Assembly (NCBI GenBank): GCA_016874915.1
Contig: VGSW01000019.1
Coordinates: 1 to 35,261, forward strand
DNA from: Deltaproteobacteria bacterium
GTDB lineage: Bacteria; Desulfobacterota; Desulfobaccia; Desulfobaccales; 0-14-0-80-60-11
DNA length: 35,261 bases
Reading direction: 5' to 3'
Shown: piece after piece, positions 7,600 to 15,706 of the stretch
Layout of the letters: the number at the start of each line of letters is the position of its first letter
How positions within the stretch are numbered: the stretch's first letter is position 1
Notes under the pieces: generated by a model
Seen by the model: the letters and a program-made list of their open reading frames with translations, nothing else
What the model was told of the DNA's origin: nothing
Database searches by the model: none
Translations under genes and position numbers: made by a program

Positions 7600-8808
7600 A
7601 TGACCAATTATCAGGTAAACAAAACCTATCAGGAAATTAATGACAAAATCAAACGGGGTCAAGCCGTGGTGGTCACCGCGGAGGAGATCATCCACTTGGT
7701 CCGGGAAAAAGGTGAAGTGGAAGCGGCCCGCACCGTGGACGTGGTAACCACCGGCACCTTCTCCCCCATGTGCTCTTCCGGGGCCATCCTCAATTTTGGG
7801 CATACCAAGCCGCCCATCAAGGCCTCCCGGGTATGGCTCAACCAGGTTCCCGCATATGCCGGGCTGGCCGCGGTGGATGTTTACCTGGGGGCCACGGAAC
7901 CCGCGGAGGACGACCCGCTGAATAAGGTCTATCCCGGGGAATTCAAGTACGGCGGGGGCCACGTCATCCAGGACCTGGTGGCGGGTAAAGCCGTCCGCCT
8001 GGTGGCCGAGGCCTACGGCACCGACTGCTACCCCAGCAAGAACGCGGAAAAAGACGTCACCCTGAAGCAGCTGGTCAACGCGGTGCTCTACAACCCCCGC
8101 AACTGCTACCAGAATTACAACTGCGCGGTGAACCTCTCCAACCGCACCATTTACACTTACATGGGGCCGCTGAGGCCCCGAGCCGGAAACGCCAATTTCT
8201 GCACCGCGGGGCAGCTCAGCCCTCTCTTTAACGACCCTTACTACCGCACCATCGGCATCGGCACCCGAATCTTCCTAGGGGGCGGGGTGGGTTATGTGGT
8301 CTTTCCCGGCACCCAGCACAACCCCGCCAAGCCCCGAAGCGAGCACGGCATCCCCCTGGGCCCCGCGGGGACCCTCATGGTCCTGGGCGACCTGAAGAAG
8401 ATGAACCCCAGGTTTCTGGTGGGGGTGAGCCTCCTGGGCTACGGCTGTTCCCTGTCCGTGGGATTGGGAATTCCCATCCCCATGCTCAACGAGGAGATCG
8501 CCCACTTTTGCGCGGTCGCCGATGAAGAACTGCTGGCCCCCATCGTGGACTACGGCCATGACTATCCCGCGGGCACCGGCCGGATCCTGGGCCACGTAAG
8601 CTACGCTCAGCTGAAGAGCGGCGCCATGACCCTGGACGGCAAGGAAGTGGTCACCGTACCCCTGTCCAGCCTGGTGCGGGCCCGGGAGATTGCCCGGATT
8701 CTCAAAGACTGGATCGCCCAGGGCCAATTCCTCCTGGGGGAACCGGTGGAGTTGCTGCCTACGGACGGTGACATCCACTGCGTCCCCACCGTCAGTAGGG
8801 ATAGTTGA
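7600..8808 (+). CDS. Homocysteine biosynthesis protein (DUF39, aspartate-semialdehyde sulfurtransferase-like)
   Basis: The 402-residue protein matches the DUF39/HcyBio family along its length. Visible family-type stretches include TTGTFSPMCSSGAILNFGH near the N-terminus, YGTDCYPSKNAEKD, NCYQNYNCAVN and IGIGTRIFLGGGVGYVVFPG. In methanogens the family converts aspartate semialdehyde and sulfide to homocysteine in organisms without the usual acyl-homoserine route. The reaction needs a conserved cysteine; Cys in MCSSG, TDCYP and NCYQNYNC are candidates. The methanogen protein is followed by CBS domains, which are absent here, and the usual ferredoxin-like partner gene is not adjacent. ATG 7600 has AGAAGG 9 bases upstream. 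The role in this organism is inferred from the family. Confidence 0.88.
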   Translation: MTNYQVNKTYQEINDKIKRGQAVVVTAEEIIHLVREKGEVEAARTVDVVTTGTFSPMCSSGAILNFGHTKPPIKASRVWLNQVPAYAGLAAVDVYLGATEPAEDDPLNKVYPGEFKYGGGHVIQDLVAGKAVRLVAEAYGTDCYPSKNAEKDVTLKQLVNAVLYNPRNCYQNYNCAVNLSNRTIYTYMGPLRPRAGNANFCTAGQLSPLFNDPYYRTIGIGTRIFLGGGVGYVVFPGTQHNPAKPRSEHGIPLGPAGTLMVLGDLKKMNPRFLVGVSLLGYGCSLSVGLGIPIPMLNEEIAHFCAVADEELLAPIVDYGHDYPAGTGRILGHVSYAQLKSGAMTLDGKEVVTVPLSSLVRAREIARILKDWIAQGQFLLGEPVELLPTDGDIHCVPTVSRDS

Positions 8809-8810
8809 GA

Positions 8811-8977
8811 GAGTTTCAAGTTATTAGTTTCGAGTTTTTAGTTTTTGGAATAATGACCATCTTTCTCAATACTCGAAATTCAATATCTATTTTCTGCAAA
8901 GAGCAGATGAAACTCAAAACAAAACTCGAAACTCAAAATTCAAAATTCAAAACTTGAAACTCGAAACTCGAAACTCA
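8811..8977. repeat. Heptamer tandem repeat (aaactcg) with opposed arm
   Basis: Eight in-register heptamers (aaactcg, aaactca, aaattca, aaacttg variants) run from 8922 to 8977. An opposed arm (gtttcaag...gtttcgagtttttag) lies at 8811-8842, two bases after the DUF39 stop. The tract ends 10 bases before the larE start codon, leaving no room for an ordinary Shine-Dalgarno site. Confidence 0.85.
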
Positions 8978-8987
8978 AAATTTTGAC

Positions 8988-9734
8988 ATGATTAACCTAG
9001 AAAATTACCTGCGCCAACACCGTCCCGCGTTGCTGCTCTTTTCCGGGGGCATCGACTCCAGCCTGCTGCTGGCTGCGGCCAGCCGGGTATTGGGGTCCGA
9101 CCTGTTGGCCTTGACCTTCACCGGCCCCCACATCGTCCCGGGAGAATTGGCCGCGGCCGCAGCCCTAGCCCGCCGCCTGGGGGTGCGCCATCTGGTTAGG
9201 GAAATCGACCCTCTGTCGGTGCCCGAATTTCAGCACAACACCCCCCGGCGCTGTTATGGCTGCAAGAAGGCGGTTATCCAGGCGGGCTGGAAAATTGCCG
9301 CGGACCATAACATTACCATCTTGTGGGACGGCACCAATGTTGATGACCTGTCGGATTACCGCCCGGGATTGGAGGCGTCCCGGGAGTTGGGGATATCCAG
9401 CCCTTTGCTGGAAGTAGGGTTAAACAAAGCCGCCGTCCGGGAGTTGAGCCGCCGCCTGGGATTGCCCTGGAACAAACCGGCTCAGAGCTGCCTGGCTACC
9501 CGCTTCCCTTACAACACGTTGTTGACTCGGGAAGACCTGGCTCGGGTGGCGGCGGCGGAAGCCTGGCTGCGCCGCCGGGGTTTCACCCATGTGCGCCTGC
9601 GGGTCAGCGGCGATGCGGCCCGCCTGGAACTGCTCCCCCAGGAATGGCCGCGGTTCCTGGCCCCCCAGGTGCGCCGGCCTTTCACCGCGTTGCTTTCCCG
9701 CCTGGGGTGGTTCCGGTTGGATTTGTCGTTCTAA
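8988..9734 (+). CDS. larE: ATP-dependent sacrificial sulfur transferase LarE
   Basis: The 248-residue protein is an adenine-nucleotide alpha-hydrolase with PP-loop SGGIDSS at 19-25. LarE adenylylates pyridinium biscarboxylic acid mononucleotide and inserts sulfur to make the nickel-pincer cofactor precursor. Cys168 (QSCLATRFPY) aligns with the sacrificial cysteine region of lactobacillar LarE. Two further cysteines, C89 and C92 in RRCYGCKK, suggest the three-cysteine [4Fe-4S] subtype, in which sulfide comes via the cluster rather than the protein backbone. That subtype call is inference. It follows the DUF39 sulfur-insertion gene and stands about 6 kb from larC. The length is a little below the usual 260-280, with a short C-terminal domain. 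No LarA or LarB is present. Confidence 0.85.
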   Translation: MINLENYLRQHRPALLLFSGGIDSSLLLAAASRVLGSDLLALTFTGPHIVPGELAAAAALARRLGVRHLVREIDPLSVPEFQHNTPRRCYGCKKAVIQAGWKIAADHNITILWDGTNVDDLSDYRPGLEASRELGISSPLLEVGLNKAAVRELSRRLGLPWNKPAQSCLATRFPYNTLLTREDLARVAAAEAWLRRRGFTHVRLRVSGDAARLELLPQEWPRFLAPQVRRPFTALLSRLGWFRLDLSF

Positions 9735-9742
9735 AAACTATA

Positions 9743-9830
9743 CCTCACGCAAGGACGCAAAGTTAAAAGATATATTGGGCACGGCGATTCCGCCGGGCCC
9801 ACTTGGCGCCTTGGCGGCTTTGCGTGAGAT
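9743..9830. repeat. Nested inverted repeat: 'ctcacgcaa' arms around a GC hairpin
   Basis: The arms at 9744-9762 and 9803-9829 carry ctcacgcaa...gcaaag and its complement. The core at about 9777-9800 forms a stem of about 10 bp with one mismatch (gggcacggcg / cgccgggccc). The element starts 9 bases after the larE stop and is related to the element at 14924-15023. Confidence 0.75.
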
Positions 9831-9890
9831 TAAAAATAACTACCCGCCAAAACTCACCCACGGATTAAGGATAAAGGAGCCTGCCAGGGG

Positions 9891-12317
9891 ATGAATGCCA
9901 GAAAAGCCTATGTCTTACTGTTTGTCGTCACCGCCGCCACCGTCTTTGTAGAAATCATTCTCACCCGCATTTTCAGCGTCGTCCTATGGTACCATTTCGC
10001 GTTCGCGGCTATTTCCTTAGCCATGCTGGGAATGGCCGGGGGGGCCATGTACGTTTATTTGCACCGCCATCGGTACCCGCCGGATGATAGTCTGGCCGCC
10101 ATGGCGCGGCTGTCCGCCTATTTTGCCGCCAGCCTGGTAGTCTCTTATTTGCTGTCCCTGGGGGTGGCCTTCACCATGGATTTTCATCCCGTGGCAGTCA
10201 TCTCCCTGCTGCTCATCGTGGGATTATGGGGCATTCCCTTTTTTCTGTCCGGAATGATTGTGGCCCTGGCCTTGACCCGGACCCCCTTCCCGGTGGGACG
10301 GCTGTACGCTGCGGATCTAGTGGGCGCGGCCCTGGGCTGCCTGCTGGTCCAGCCGGCCTTAACTCTTCTAGGACCTCCCGCGGCCCTGGGAGCCGCGTCT
10401 TTGGCCCTGGTTTTGGCAGCCCGGTGGGCCTGGCCTCAGCGTCGCCCCTGGGGGACAGTGGTGGGGGTGGGCGGCCTGGCCGTCTTTGTGGCCGTCTGCC
10501 TGGCGGCCCCGCCACTTTTTTCTCCCCGCTGGGTGAAAGGAATATGGGAACCTCCCGCGGAAAAAGTCTTTTGGAACGCTTACAGCCGGGTGGCAGTCTT
10601 CCCCCCGGAGCTCCGGGATCCCGGCTTCGGCGGGGTGGGACTGCTGGGGTGGGGCATGGGCGACAAATTGCCCGCCGAAGGTTTCCCCAAGGTTTACACC
10701 CGCTATGAAAATGTGGACGCCAATTCCGCCACCTGGATCACCCAGTTTGACGGGGACCTGAGCAAACACGGGTACCTGGCCTACGACGTGGTCAACGCCG
10801 CCTATCACCTCCGCCCCCAGGGGGAGGTGGCCATCGTCGGGGTGGGAGGAGGGCGGGACGTGCTCTGCGCCCTGATGATGGGGGGGCGCAAGGTCACCGG
10901 CATCGAGCTTAACTCGGTTTTCATCAAGCTCCTCCAGGAGGATTATGCCGAGTTTTCCGGCCGTATCGCGCATCACCCCCAAGTGCATCTGGTGGCCGCA
11001 GAAGCCCGGAACTGGCTGGAGCGCACCCCGGAGCGCTACGACCTTATTCAGATCAGCCTCATTGACACCTGGGCGGCCACCGCCTCCGGGGCCTATGCCC
11101 TGTCGGAGAACACCATTTACACCATCGAGGCCTGGAGCACCTTTCTCAGCCGCCTGAAACCCGGGGGAATCCTCAGCGTCTCCCGCTGGTACCGGCCCAC
11201 CGCGCCGGAGGAGGCTTACCGCCTCACCGCCCTGGCCCAGGAGGCCCTGGTCGCCAGTGGCCAGAAAGACCCCCAGAAGTGCGTGGCCGTGGTGGCCAAC
11301 CTGCGTCAAGCCTCGAGCCTTATGCCCGGCATTGCCACCGTACTGGTCTCGCCCAATCCGTTAGGCGCCGAAGATTGCCGGAAAATCGAGGACATGGCCC
11401 AGAAGTGCGGTTTTGCGGTGCTTTATTCCCCCAGCCGTCCCGCCCAGCCTTTTCTTACCCTCCTCAATCCCGCCGCCAGCCGGCCATGGCAGCAGTTTTA
11501 CGGCTTTGACATCTCCTCTCCCACGGACAACCGCCCTTTCTTTTTCTTCGTGGTCCGCCCCGGGGACTTGTTTAAATTCTGGAACTGGCAGAACATTTGG
11601 GATACGGCCCAGGCCAGCGGCCACACTTTCAACTATGTGGCCATTCTCATCCTGGGTCTCCTGGGCCTGACCCTGGTGGCCGCGGCCGCGGCCATTACCA
11701 TTTTGCCCTTATACCTCCGGGAAGGGCGCCGGGTCTGGCAGGCGGGGGACGGCGTCCCGGCCCTCTATTTCGCGGCCATCGGCCTGGCCTTCATGTTGGT
11801 GGAAATCGCAGTGATGCAACGCACCGGCATTATCCTGGGGCATCCGGTTTACGGCCTGGTGGTCACTCTGTTTTCTCTCCTCCTGGGTTCAGGGGTGGGC
11901 AGCCTCTTGTCCTCGGAGCTGCCGGGCCGGCCCCGGACCAAGGCCCGCCTCTTTCTCCTGGGGGCCGCGGGGGCCACCTTCCTAGCCATCCTGACCCTCC
12001 CCGCTTTCGCCGGCTTGCTCCGGGCTGCGCCTCAGCCGGTGAGGATGGTGGCGGTGGCTTCTTTCGTCTTTGCCGTGGGGCTGTTCATGGGCACTCCCTT
12101 TCCCATGGGGCTGGAGGCGGCCCGGGCTCGAGGCCGGGAGGATCTGCTCCCCTGGTTCTGGGGGGTCAACGGCGTCTGCTCCGTCCTGGGGGCCTTTGTG
12201 GCCACGGTCTCTAGCATCTTTACCGGAGCCATGGTTACGGGTCTGTTAGGGGTATTGGGCTATATGGTCGCCTGCCTGGCCCTGTGGAAGTATTCCCGGG
12301 CTTTACCTGCTGATTAA
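9891..12317 (+). CDS. Large membrane protein with internal spermidine-synthase-like (SAM/dcSAM-binding) domain
   Basis: The 808-residue protein has three parts. There are N-terminal membrane helices (about 1-210). A soluble aminopropyltransferase-like Rossmann domain follows (about 300-560), with nucleotide loop VAIVGVGGGRDVLCALMMGG near 313 and acidic residue in TGIELN. C-terminal membrane helices lie at about 580-800. In spermidine synthases the DLI.. segment carries a catalytic aspartate; here it reads YDLIQISLIDTWAA, so the aspartate lies a few residues on. Membrane-fused proteins of this type are common in environmental bacteria, and true polyamine synthesis has not generally been shown for them. 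Substrate and direction of action are unknown. Confidence 0.75.
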   Translation: MNARKAYVLLFVVTAATVFVEIILTRIFSVVLWYHFAFAAISLAMLGMAGGAMYVYLHRHRYPPDDSLAAMARLSAYFAASLVVSYLLSLGVAFTMDFHPVAVISLLLIVGLWGIPFFLSGMIVALALTRTPFPVGRLYAADLVGAALGCLLVQPALTLLGPPAALGAASLALVLAARWAWPQRRPWGTVVGVGGLAVFVAVCLAAPPLFSPRWVKGIWEPPAEKVFWNAYSRVAVFPPELRDPGFGGVGLLGWGMGDKLPAEGFPKVYTRYENVDANSATWITQFDGDLSKHGYLAYDVVNAAYHLRPQGEVAIVGVGGGRDVLCALMMGGRKVTGIELNSVFIKLLQEDYAEFSGRIAHHPQVHLVAAEARNWLERTPERYDLIQISLIDTWAATASGAYALSENTIYTIEAWSTFLSRLKPGGILSVSRWYRPTAPEEAYRLTALAQEALVASGQKDPQKCVAVVANLRQASSLMPGIATVLVSPNPLGAEDCRKIEDMAQKCGFAVLYSPSRPAQPFLTLLNPAASRPWQQFYGFDISSPTDNRPFFFFVVRPGDLFKFWNWQNIWDTAQASGHTFNYVAILILGLLGLTLVAAAAAITILPLYLREGRRVWQAGDGVPALYFAAIGLAFMLVEIAVMQRTGIILGHPVYGLVVTLFSLLLGSGVGSLLSSELPGRPRTKARLFLLGAAGATFLAILTLPAFAGLLRAAPQPVRMVAVASFVFAVGLFMGTPFPMGLEAARARGREDLLPWFWGVNGVCSVLGAFVATVSSIFTGAMVTGLLGVLGYMVACLALWKYSRALPAD

Positions 12318-12420
12318 AACAATTTTGATATTGCTTTAGCTCCGAAAAAGAATCCATAGAGGTCGCAAAAAAGGATCTCTATATTTCGAGCGAAACTACC
12401 AACCTGAAAAAATTTCGTGG

Positions 12421-12487
12421 CACAGGCCTCCGGCCTGTGGGCAGAGTTGTTGATTCAGCAAGGCAACCACAGGCTTTCCAGCCTGTG
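12421..12487. repeat. Two cacaggc palindromes in tandem
   Basis: Copies at 12421-12439 (cacaggcc tcc ggcctgtg) and 12468-12487 (cacaggct ttcc agcctgtg) are perfect 8-bp stems separated by 28 bases. They match the palindrome at 24-42. Confidence 0.85.
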
Positions 12488-12569
12488 CGGTCTAGAACTT
12501 CTCAGACCAGTCGCTCATGAACGTTGGCTAATGCATAAATAATGAAAAGTTCTCGGGAGTCTCGGTCTA

Positions 12570-12604
12570 AACTTTGAACTTTGAACCGTAAACCTTGAAC
12601 TTTT
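12570..12604 (+). repeat. Heptamer tandem repeat (aactttg)
   Basis: Five in-register heptamers: aactttg, aactttg, aaccgta, aaccttg, aactttt. A short opposed stretch (gaaaagtt, about 12543-12551) lies upstream. Confidence 0.7.
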
Positions 12605-12676
12605 CGTGACAAGAGGAAAATGGCTCAATTTTATGCCTTCGAGACGCCGAGGATACTGAGAATCACCCCAAAAATT

Positions 12677-12710
12677 TTATGGCCCTGGCGGAAAGCTGCC
12701 AGGGCCATAA
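12677..12710. terminator. Bidirectional terminator-like hairpin
   Basis: A perfect 13-bp stem (12677-12689 and 12698-12710) with an 8-base loop is flanked by an A-rich stretch on the left and a T-rich stretch on the right. It sits between two convergent genes, as expected for a shared intrinsic terminator. Confidence 0.8.
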
Positions 12711-12756
12711 ATTTCTTATATTTGGGTAAGTCTGTGTAATCTGTGGATATAAACTC

Positions 12757-13314
12757 TCAACCTCCCGCGGCCCGGGCGCTGGAAGCTTGGGTTGCGGGTT
12801 TCTTTTTTTTGGCCTTGGCTTTGGCGCCGGTTTTTTCTTTCTTGGCCGCCACCGCGGGAGTTTTGCCCTTTTTGGCCGAAGCTTTGGACGCGGCCGTCCT
12901 GGCCTTGGGCTTGGGCAAGGGCTTCAAGGCCGGGGCCTTTTTCTTCCCCGGGGCCGCCTGCTCCGGGGGCGCCGAGGGATGAAGCAGGGAATAGACCGGC
13001 TGCTCCCCGGCGCCCTGGCTTTTCACCGGCAACGGCTCGACCCGTTTCTCCTCTTTAGGCGCGGCCCAGCCGTCCTGCCAACTCAGCCCTAGGAAACCTG
13101 CCAACTGGAAACGGGATTCCTGCCCCCCCCCAGGAAGGGAAAACCAGAGCAGGAGGCCCAGCCCGGCGGCCAGGCTGCCCATCAGGGTAAATCTGAACCA
13201 CCACCGGCCGCGGCTGCGTTCACGCCCCTGCCGTCCTTGGCGGCGGGGCCAGGCCGTGAAGAAAGCATACATGCCATAAGCCCCGAGGATGAATGCTACG
13301 GTAGGAAATACCAT
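12757..13314 (-). CDS. Membrane-anchored protein with Lys/Ala/Pro-rich histone-H1-like tail
   Basis: From ATG 13314 the protein has 185 residues. It carries two probable membrane helices (about 2-20 and 40-60) and a middle segment rich in Gly, Trp and Pro. A C-terminal tail of about 70 residues is almost purely Lys, Ala and Pro (KPKARTAASKASAKKGK; KAKAKKKKPATQASSARAAG). Such tails resemble eukaryotic H1 and bacterial HU-fusion tails and can bind polyanions; with two helices, the tail may face the cytoplasm. A TTG at 13359 with GGGGA upstream is an alternative start that adds 15 residues. No family is recognised, and the function is unknown. Confidence 0.6.
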   Translation of the reverse strand: MVFPTVAFILGAYGMYAFFTAWPRRQGRQGRERSRGRWWFRFTLMGSLAAGLGLLLWFSLPGGGQESRFQLAGFLGLSWQDGWAAPKEEKRVEPLPVKSQGAGEQPVYSLLHPSAPPEQAAPGKKKAPALKPLPKPKARTAASKASAKKGKTPAVAAKKEKTGAKAKAKKKKPATQASSARAAGG

Positions 13315-13427
13315 ATTTTGATTAGTTGTCCCTGCCCAATGGCTGCCCAAAATTAACAATAGACTTTCCCCAAGTCAACCCCTTTTTCTCCTTAGCGGCC
13401 CACGGGAGGGAAAACTACGTCATTTTA

Positions 13428-13455
13428 TTGACACCTGAGGGATTTTGAGTATAAT
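13428..13455 (+). promoter_or_regulatory. Consensus sigma-70 promoter for the response regulator
   Basis: A perfect TTGACA (13428-13433) and a perfect TATAAT (13450-13455) are separated by 16 bases. They stand 23 bases before the ATG at 13479, which gives a short leader. Such exact matches are rare in this GC-rich window and predict strong, housekeeping transcription of the regulator. Confidence 0.8.
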
Positions 13456-13478
13456 GTCTCTAACTCGAAGAAAGCCTT

Positions 13479-14882
13479 ATGGAATCCCGTTCCGCTACCA
13501 TACTCGTAATTGACGATGAACCTGGGGTTCGCCAAGGGCTCCAGGAGATCCTGGCAACCGGGGGTTATGAGGTGGAGACCGCGGCCGACGGCGAAAGCGG
13601 CCTGTTGCGGGTCAAAGAAAACCTCTTTGATCTGGTGCTCACCGACCTGTCATTGCCCGGCGTGGGCGGCATGGAGATCCTGCAATTCCTGGTGCGGCAT
13701 CATCCCGAATGTCCTTGCATCATCATCACCGGCTTCGGCACTATTAAGAGTTCCGTGGACGCCATGCGCCAGGGGGCCTATGACTACCTCACCAAGCCGG
13801 TGAACCCCGCGGAACTGCTGCTGGTGGTGGAACGGGCCCTGGACCACCGCCGCCTGAAGTGGGAAAACCTCCAGCTCAAAAAACAGCTCCAGAAGCGTTA
13901 CGGCTTTGCCAACATCATCGGCAAGAGTGAGGCTATCCACCAGGTCTTCGAAATCATCGAGAAAGTGGCGGATACGGACAGCACCATCCTCATCCAGGGG
14001 GAATCGGGAACCGGCAAGGAACTCATCGCCCAAGCTGTTCATTATAACAGTTCCCGCCGGGAAGGGCCACTAATTCCGGTAAATTGCGGGGCCATACCCG
14101 GGGAATTGCTGGAAAGCGAACTCTTCGGCCACGAACGGGGCGCGTTTACTCATGCAGTGCGCACCCGCATCGGCCGGTTCGAGCTGGCCAACGGCGGCAC
14201 CATTTTCCTGGATGAAATTGCCGAGATGAGCCCCAACCTCCAGGTTAAAATACTTCGGGTCCTGCAAGACCGGACCTTTGAGCGCATCGGCGGGATCAAG
14301 ACCATCCGGGTGGATATCCGGATTATTGCGGCCACCAATACGGACCTGGAAACTCTGGTGAGCCAGGGGCGGTTTCGGGAGGACCTCTTTTACCGCCTTA
14401 ACGTCATTCCCATCAAAGTCCCGCCTTTAAGGGAGCGGGAGAGTGACATCCCGTTACTGGCCCGGCATTTTCTTAAAGAATTTTGCACCCGGAAAAAGAA
14501 GCCCCTGAAGCAATTGACTCCTGCGGCCATGAGCTGTCTGGCCCACTATTCCTGGCCGGGGAATGTCCGGGAACTGGAAAACCTCATGGAACGCCTGGTG
14601 ATCCTCACCGAAAGCGAAGTGGTGGACGTGGCGGATTTGCCGGAAAAATTCCACCCCCAGCCCCTGGAGCGGCTGTCGGAGGCGGTGGACTTCCCCGAAC
14701 AGGGCATCAACCTGGCGGCCGTGGTCCAGGATTATGAGAAAAATCTCATTCTCAAAGCCCTGGCGCGAAGCAACGGGGTGAAGAGCCAGGCGGCCCAACT
14801 CCTCCACCTGAACCGCACCACCTTGATCGAAAAGATGAAGAAGCAGCAGATTCAATACCCTCCCGCGACCGGACAGTCATAG
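13479..14882 (+). CDS. NtrC-family sigma-54-dependent response regulator
   Basis: The 467-residue activator has the full three-domain layout. The receiver (about 6-120) carries phospho-acceptor D56 and K106. The AAA+ domain (about 145-375) carries Walker A GESGTGKE at 174-181 and Walker B GGTIFLDEI. A Fis-type helix-turn-helix ends the protein (about 420-462, AARSQAAQLL-like, with NRTTLIEKM). The sigma-54-contacting loop reads GAFTHA at 221-226 instead of the canonical GAFTGA. No histidine kinase is adjacent, so it is an orphan in this window. It has its own consensus sigma-70 promoter. Target genes are unknown, and no clear -24/-12 promoter was found in the window by eye. Confidence 0.93.
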   Translation: MESRSATILVIDDEPGVRQGLQEILATGGYEVETAADGESGLLRVKENLFDLVLTDLSLPGVGGMEILQFLVRHHPECPCIIITGFGTIKSSVDAMRQGAYDYLTKPVNPAELLLVVERALDHRRLKWENLQLKKQLQKRYGFANIIGKSEAIHQVFEIIEKVADTDSTILIQGESGTGKELIAQAVHYNSSRREGPLIPVNCGAIPGELLESELFGHERGAFTHAVRTRIGRFELANGGTIFLDEIAEMSPNLQVKILRVLQDRTFERIGGIKTIRVDIRIIAATNTDLETLVSQGRFREDLFYRLNVIPIKVPPLRERESDIPLLARHFLKEFCTRKKKPLKQLTPAAMSCLAHYSWPGNVRELENLMERLVILTESEVVDVADLPEKFHPQPLERLSEAVDFPEQGINLAAVVQDYEKNLILKALARSNGVKSQAAQLLHLNRTTLIEKMKKQQIQYPPATGQS

Positions 14883-14885
14883 GCC

Positions 14886-15130
14886 AGGGGTTAGGGATCA
14901 GGGAATAGGGGATAGAATTTACTTCTCACGCCAAGACGCCAAGGCGCCAAGGACGCAAAGAAATTAATTAAATAGGGCGCGGCGTTTGCCGTGCCCTTTT
15001 AGTCTTGGCGTCTTGGCGTGAGATAATATTACTCAGAGCATTAAAGCAATTCCTTCCTTTAACCCCTTCCCCCTTGAGGGGGGAGGGCTGGGGTGGGGGT
15101 GAATGGAATTTCTTTTCCGCTCCGAGTAAT
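14886..15130. repeat. Composite repeat block in the 347-bp gap after the regulator
   Basis: The gap contains no gene I can support. 14886-14913 holds four heptamers (aggggtt, agggatc, agggaat, aggggat) starting three bases after the stop. 14924-14943 and 15004-15023 are a perfect 20-bp inverted pair (tctcacgccaagacgccaag) around the GC hairpin gggcgcggc/gccgtgccc (about 14975-14996). 15030-15039 and 15119-15129 (ctcagagc/gctccgag) flank a G-rich tract at about 15074-15102. Confidence 0.85.
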
Positions 15131-15229
15131 AACGGCTGAAAGCTGACCGCGGACCACCCCACGCGGCAGATAAGTTGTGAGGCATAAGCAATTATGCTAA
15201 GGTAAAGGGCAAAAAATCTGGAGGAGCAT

Positions 15230-15604
15230 ATGCCCGAAACCTTCCCCGCCAACGCCCGGGAAGCGGTCATTACCTTCCACTACGCCGATCGTATCAAAGC
15301 GGAAATCCTTCTGGCCTCTCGCCTCCTGATGCCCCTCAATCAACTCCAGGGCGAGGCCCGAGAGGGAGGCCGCCTGGTCTTTCTGGAGTTCATGCGGGGG
15401 CTGGAACAGGAAATCAACCTGGCCCAGGCCCAGATCGGCGACCCGGAGATGGTCCGGGTCCGCACCGTGATGACCGGTCTCCTGGGCATGGCTGACGCCG
15501 GCATGTTCCAGGACCTGCAGCAGCACTTCACCTGGATGATCACGATGATGGCCACCTATGCCCAGCGGGCCATGGAGTATTTGGTAAAGGAGAAGCTGAT
15601 TTAA
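15230..15604 (+). CDS. Small helical protein of unknown function
   Basis: I do not recognise this 124-residue protein. It is rich in Leu, Met, Ala, Glu and Gln and looks all-helical, with no signal peptide, cysteine or membrane helix (an amphipathic MITMMATYAQRAMEYLV segment lies near the end). GGAGG (15219-15224) precedes the ATG, so translation is well supported. It stands alone after the response regulator and its repeat block. Its regular heptad-like hydrophobics suggest a helical bundle or a small protein-protein adaptor (inference). Confidence 0.65.
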   Translation: MPETFPANAREAVITFHYADRIKAEILLASRLLMPLNQLQGEAREGGRLVFLEFMRGLEQEINLAQAQIGDPEMVRVRTVMTGLLGMADAGMFQDLQQHFTWMITMMATYAQRAMEYLVKEKLI

Positions 15605-15610
15605 GGACAG

Positions 15611-15631
15611 TTTTCGGTTTTCGGTTTTCAG
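15611..15631 (+). repeat. Heptamer tandem repeat (ttttcgg)
   Basis: Three in-register heptamers (ttttcgg, ttttcgg, ttttcag) begin six bases after the stop of the preceding gene. Confidence 0.7.
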
Positions 15632-15706
15632 TCTGCTTGGCAAAGGGCACGGCACACTATGCCCCGACGAGCCACCGGGGGGCGGCTGTTCTAAATTTTA
15701 TGTTTT

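Larger units (their letters stand above)
12318..12756. other. Gene-free gap of 439 bp between convergent genes, filled with repeats
   Basis: In order it holds a copy of the ttgctttagctccg motif (about 12334-12347), two cacaggc palindromes, a heptamer tract, a strong bidirectional terminator hairpin and a single gtaatctgtgg repeat arm (about 12731-12745). I see no plausible open reading frame or structured RNA beyond these. Confidence 0.7.

Noticed and set aside
15044-15130. Possible structured RNA in the gap after the response regulator
   Set aside because: All pairing seen is explained by the repeat arms and G-rich block that also occur at 19650-19931.
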